From Elysia chlorotica (Eukaryota; Mollusca; Gastropoda; Plakobranchidae): a stretch of 64,000 nt of DNA. This document shows, piece by piece, positions 59,700 through 64,000 of this stretch. The notes under the pieces are model-generated. The model worked only from the letters and a program-made list of their open reading frames with translations. It had not been told where the DNA came from and ran no database searches. The translations under genes were made by a program, and so were the position numbers. The DNA lies in contig RQTK01001024.1 of the NCBI GenBank assembly GCA_003991915.1, positions 63,324 through 127,323 of the forward strand, read 5' to 3'. How positions within the stretch are numbered: position 1 is the stretch's first letter; every line of letters starts with the position of its first letter.

Positions 59700-60610
59700 C
59701 AGTCGGTTGGTTTCTTAAAATTCTGCTAGGCTATATCGTGCATTATTCCAAGACTAACGTCTGACAGGTTAAAATCTTCTCACATAAGCTTATAGACAGT
59801 GCGGGGATGACTGTAGACGTTTGGACTCAACACGAAGTACACACGAATCCATGTATGGAAAATTTGATAAATAAAGCTGTATTCACTAACAAGTATTTTA
59901 CCTATAAATGCAACGTTCTTTTAATAAAATAATCAAGCGTGATATTCTGCTCGTCAGGGATATATGTAAAGAAAGTAAGTTGTAGGACAAAATCAATGCC
60001 ATCCGTACTCGAAACTAGACTACATTAATTTGATCTATACTACCATACCTGAAGAAATGGAGAGAAATGACCCGACACAAACCACGTATTTTACTTTTTA
60101 GCTTCAAGAACTATAAGGTAGGAGAATAGGCAGAACGAAATCTGCAGCCATGATCAAAGAATATGAAACATCACATGCTTTTGGGATAAAAAAAAATTAT
60201 CATCTTAGAATGAATGAGAGACATTGGGGGTTCGCAATGGAATACACAATGCGTCCTATACTGCAGAATCCTAAATGACATTTATCCTACTAATAGAATG
60301 CTGCATAAAATGTGTATAAAAATTAGCAGGCACTGCAAATACTGTAGAGAAACTGATTTTTTTTTTTGAACACTTGTTCTAATTATGTGCAAGAGTACAA
60401 CCTCTCTGAGAAAGTTAAAAATAAAATAACAGTTTGTTCTGGAAAACGATTAAGACCCGATGTTCAGTCCATTTTGTTAGGATTAACCGATTCAAATTTT
60501 TTTGAAGAAAAAACACAAAAAGTTATAAACCACGCCACTCTTGTTAGAAAGATGTCTGTATCAAAAATGAGACATGGTAGGGTAGAAAATCTCATCAATA
60601 TATTTGAAGT
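59700..60610. other. Gene-free stretch with one unrecognised open frame
   Basis: The plus-strand open frame 60366-60614 (82 codons, MNTCSNYVQEYNLSEKVKNK and onward) is not low-complexity. It ends exactly at the left edge of repeat copy B. No family was recognised. It could be a remnant of a mobile element. Confidence 0.35.
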
Positions 60611-61648
60611 GTGACAGATTCGCTTTGTGAGCAGCCCGCCGCTGAGACCACAGACCGTAACGGGTCATTTCACGGACTCACCATTCACTCTCCCTTTGTA
60701 GGGATGGTCCATTAACCTTGAGTTGTGCCAAAGTTCTGACCAACAATACAATTTACACACGTACATGATACCCATTTATCTAATCGGGTGGTTGCGTTAA
60801 GATCTATTATAGACGCGTTGTACGACACCACCTACTACCGCTCTCTTGCGTATTATGTTTACAAAGGACACGTTACCAACTAATAGCGTATCTGTTTTAT
60901 TGTTAGGGAAATGTGCGAGCCCTGATTACGCCGATTTAAGCCCAGAAAAAAGTAGATAATCTGATCTGATCTGAAAAATATAATAGTGGACAAGGCTCAT
61001 TTTAATTAACAAAATACGGGGGTTGAATTTCATACCATACTCAATACCCCTTGGGGTATCAATGTCCGAATGAGATCTTTATAAAAAGGGAGATTTCGTG
61101 TTGAAAAATTGCAGTAGCCCCTCTAACCAATCGGCTTCCTCAAGATTCGGAGAAATTCGTAAACTCAGGTAGGTTCACAGTTTTCGAGTGTGACTTAAAC
61201 ATTATTATATGAACAAATCTATGTCTAATCCTAGCAAATTTAACCAGAGTACTGAATTTATAAATACCATAGCTCCCATAACATCTTTACTAAGGGTATT
61301 ACATACTCGGGGAAACGACGGTAGGCCTATTCGCAAAAATGATTTTTCAAGTTACCCCAAGTTACCCCAATTGCACTATTACTCCCTTGCTAAAGTTCGT
61401 TACTGTAAAACTAATATGACTATAAAATAAAGGTCTTTTAAAACAGCATCCTGTGACAGAAATATATATTTAAAAACTTTAAAAATTTAATTTCCTCAAA
61501 ACGTAGAATATGTGAATACTGCCGTTTTTCCACGTGCTCTTCATTTATAATCCATCTGTCCAATTCACTAGATTTGTGGATTGGTGCTACCAGCCATGCA
61601 TCATCTGTTGTGTTTTATAGCAGATTTGATTATAGCGATATCATTGTA

Positions 61649-62906
61649 CTAGCTGGGATGACCGGCTTCGTTCAGGTTCTGGGAAACTGTAAGGATATAA
61701 ACTGGGTTTTTTAAGGTTATACTTATTACTTATAGAGATGAAGCTTGGATTTTGGGACACTGTGCGCAACTTAAACTAAAGGTAAAACATATTTGTAAAG
61801 ATAGAAGTTTAAAGCCAAGAAAGCTAAACAAATTAAATGTGATACAAATGGGCGCACCACTTAAAAGGACAAATCAATAGACTTGATAACTAACGCTAGG
61901 ATATTTACAGGATTTCTTTGTATATAACATTTCTTTTAGATCCATTTTACCCCCTTTTTCGATGATAGTCTAGGTAGATCTAGATAGATTTTAAACTGCG
62001 CTCGAATGTTTTTAAACGCCGAAAGATCCCCATTCGGTACCGGTAGATCTGGAATTCAGTATTATAGCCCGAGCAGAGCCCCGCACGTGAACATGTTGAA
62101 TGGAAAGAATAAAAAAAAAATTATGTGTAGATATATGAGTAGATGTAGTAGAATTCTTGATCTAGTTATTTGTTTTAGCTTTTAGATCCATGTTTATCCC
62201 CTTTTCGATGATAGTCGAGGTAGATTAAGATAGAATTTAAACTGCGCTCGAATGTTTTTAAACGCCGAAAGATCCCCATTCGGTAGATCTGGAATTCAGT
62301 ATTATAGCCCGAGCAGAGCCCCGCACGTGAACATGTTGAATGGAAAGAATATAAAAAAATTATGTGTAGATCTATGAGTAGATGTAGTAGAATTCTTGAT
62401 CTAGTTATTTGATTTAGCTTTTAGATCCATGTTTATCCCCTTTTCGATGATAGTCGAGGTAGATCTGGAATTCAGTATTATAACCCGAGCAAAGCCCACG
62501 CATGAACAAGTCGAATGGAAAGAAAAAAAAATCAACTACTCGTATATGGATCTATAAGTGGTAGTGTTGACATGACTGTGTATAAGAAAACAATAATATT
62601 TATGGCAAGAAATCTCAACTATTGAAATAGAGCACCGCACCTATTTGAATCTAGCCCGCTTTCACTTACGATTAGCTAACTGAAATTAAAAAAAAAAAAC
62701 AGCAATAGTTGCTTGGTCGACGAATCAATTTCAATTCCTTAAATCTAATTAATGCCGTATGCGTCAACGTGAAAAATTTGAACCAGCCTAAAACATTCAG
62801 AAAATTCCAAGGTACCAATATATCTAAATTTCAAGTTTGTACCTTGAGTAGTTATGGTGGAGAAGACAATAATAATTTCACCAGTTCACAATTATATAAT
62901 AAGATA
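61649..62906. repeat. 1.26-kb segment present only in repeat copy B
   Basis: In copy A GATATCATTG is followed after a few bases by AACACTGTGGTGTTGACTCG. In copy B these are separated by 1.26 kb that starts TACTAGCTGGGATGACCGGC. No clear target duplication or terminal inverted repeat was seen. It contains the 61938-62530 tandem repeat. Confidence 0.78.
61938..62530. repeat. About 245-bp tandem repeat, 2.6 copies
   Basis: Units begin near 61940, 62187 and 62425 with GATCCATGTTTATCCCC and TTTTCGATGATAGTCGAGG, and contain AACGCCGAAAGATCCCCATT and GGAATTCAGTATTATAGCCC. The third unit lacks about 75 bp between GAGGTAGAT and CTGGAATTC. Confidence 0.92.
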
Positions 62907-63291
62907 AACACTGTGATGTTGACTCGATAAAGCGCGTCCTTGCTCCAGATCAATAATAATAATTATTTTCAACATTAACAGAATAACGAATACTAGAAAT
63001 ACTTTGAGGAAACGCAAAAATTTAGCTTTATAAAAAAAATGCCTGTCTGGAGATTAAGAATACAAGTTAAGAACGCCTAGATTTAAATAAATACCTCACA
63101 AAATATATAGACCTTAAATGGATCTGAGCAACAACAAAATAACAGCGTTCACTGCGGCAAGTTGTTATATCAAGATCAGAAGTATAAACACGCCTCTCTC
63201 TCTACTAAAAACCATCAAGTATTCTCCAACCACTGTACCGCGCTCTGCTCTAACAATATACACGAGGCAAAGATCAAGAAATTCCTAGCCA

Positions 63292-63393
63292 ATTCTGGAA
63301 TACTGGAGAACATTCGAGAGAAGTCCTGCTTCTAGCTCACACCCCCCCCCTTTCCTAATGAAACTTCGAGAGGTTTCTAGAATTAACTAGAAG
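63292..63393 (+). promoter_or_regulatory. Two heat-shock-element-like pentamer arrays (copy B)
   Basis: Same pentamers and same register as copy A: cluster 1 at 63292-63316 and cluster 2 at 63359-63393. The surrounding block differs from copy A only in the length and composition of the C-run between the clusters. No gene follows within the remaining 600 bp of the window. Confidence 0.55.
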
Positions 63394-63583
63394 ATCCAGA
63401 CTCTAAGCCCGTAATAGCCAATTTGGTGAACACTAATCACGCGGTACATGCTAGCATAGAATGTTACGCGTAAATAATGTCGCAAACACTATGTTTTATT
63501 CAACCATTTTAAATATGCGTATATAATTTCATAAATTCTATGCTTTATTCTACTAAATGTGAATATCTATAATATAAAAAACA

Positions 63584-64000
63584 ATCACTTAAAAATCACA
63601 AAACACTTTTTATGAACCGATATGCATCAGATAAGAAACATGCTGACCACCACTTTTTAAAAAGCAATGTCTTATTAGACTTTTGATTTTATATAAATAA
63701 TTCAATGTAGGCCTACCCCTCCCGCAAATGCCAATCTATATTATTAGGTCAATCTCTTTCCTCTTCCTTTTTGTAAAAGACGCGTTTAGGTGGAAAAAAA
63801 ACCGGTGTGCACTTTGCACTTAAGAGCGGTAATTCTAAAAAGTTTATCACTGCAGAGTTACTCAGTCACTTTAAAAAAAAGACAACTGACTCAGGAATAA
63901 TCTAAAATCTAGATCTGAATTATTTGCCAAGACGCATGATTCAATTGTGTCATAGATATGGGTTGTTGATAATGCTAAGTATCTGGGTCGTTTCTTTTAA
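63584..64000. other. Unassigned end of the window
   Basis: AT-rich, no homology to the methyltransferase first exon or any feature recognised. Confidence 0.5.

Larger units (their letters stand above)
60611..63583. repeat. Dispersed 2-kb repeat, copy B (with internal extra DNA)
   Basis: Colinear with 44036-46101. Compared with copy A it lacks about 200 bp near 60955 and has about 1.26 kb extra at 61649-62906, which includes a tandem repeat. The alignment ends near 63583, 417 bp before the window edge, at the point corresponding to about 170 bp upstream of the methyltransferase ATG in copy A. Confidence 0.88.

Overview
The window is eukaryotic nuclear DNA, AT-rich and very repeat-dense, most likely from a mollusc and plausibly a heterobranch gastropod. 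That placement is inference. It rests on spliced genes with GT-AG introns, many tRNA-derived SINEs sharing a tail that ends in GACGTTAAACCAACCC, several mollusc-type non-LTR retrotransposon remnants, and long (CT)n, (TATC)n, (GACA)n and trinucleotide arrays. Two assembly gaps (4670-4901, 19035-19197) both touch TATC arrays.

Two multi-exon plus-strand genes are well supported. The first (24195-31959, 8 exons) encodes a 343-residue WD40 propeller protein. The second (46274-51938) encodes a 280-residue class I SAM-dependent methyltransferase of the Methyltransf_11 type. It has six exons plus a second copy of exons 2 and 3. All exon joins keep frame with consensus splice sites. There is no sign that the two genes act in one pathway.

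Layout: 1-24 kb holds no recognised gene, only microsatellites, SINEs and small tandem duplications. 24.2-32.3 kb is the WD40 gene. 32.3-37.6 kb is gene-free. 37.7-43.9 kb holds remnants of at least two LINEs (an L1/Tx1-like element on plus, an RTE/BovB-like reverse transcriptase on minus) and SINE pieces. 44.0-46.1 kb is copy A of a roughly 2-kb dispersed repeat directly upstream of the methyltransferase. Copy B is at 60.6-63.6 kb. 46.3-53.5 kb is the methyltransferase with its duplicated exons and duplicated 3' region. 54.7-56.1 kb is a Jockey/I-type LINE 3' end with RNase H and an (ACTC)n tail. 56.5-59.7 kb is stacked tandem duplications of SINE and LINE 3' ends with large trinucleotide arrays.

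The most unusual features are three minisatellites in the WD40 gene built from the gene's own exon-intron junctions. One is about 21 copies of the exon-2 donor in intron 2. The other two are repeated acceptor plus exon-start copies before exon 3 and before exon 8. A chimeric unit in intron 7 joins the intron-2 acceptor repeat to the intron-7 repeat. Second is an invariant block in the dispersed repeat carrying two phased heat-shock-element-like pentamer arrays, located about 360-465 bp upstream of the methyltransferase start codon. Third is the frame-preserving exon 2-3 duplication, whose breakpoints show an ATGC microhomology.
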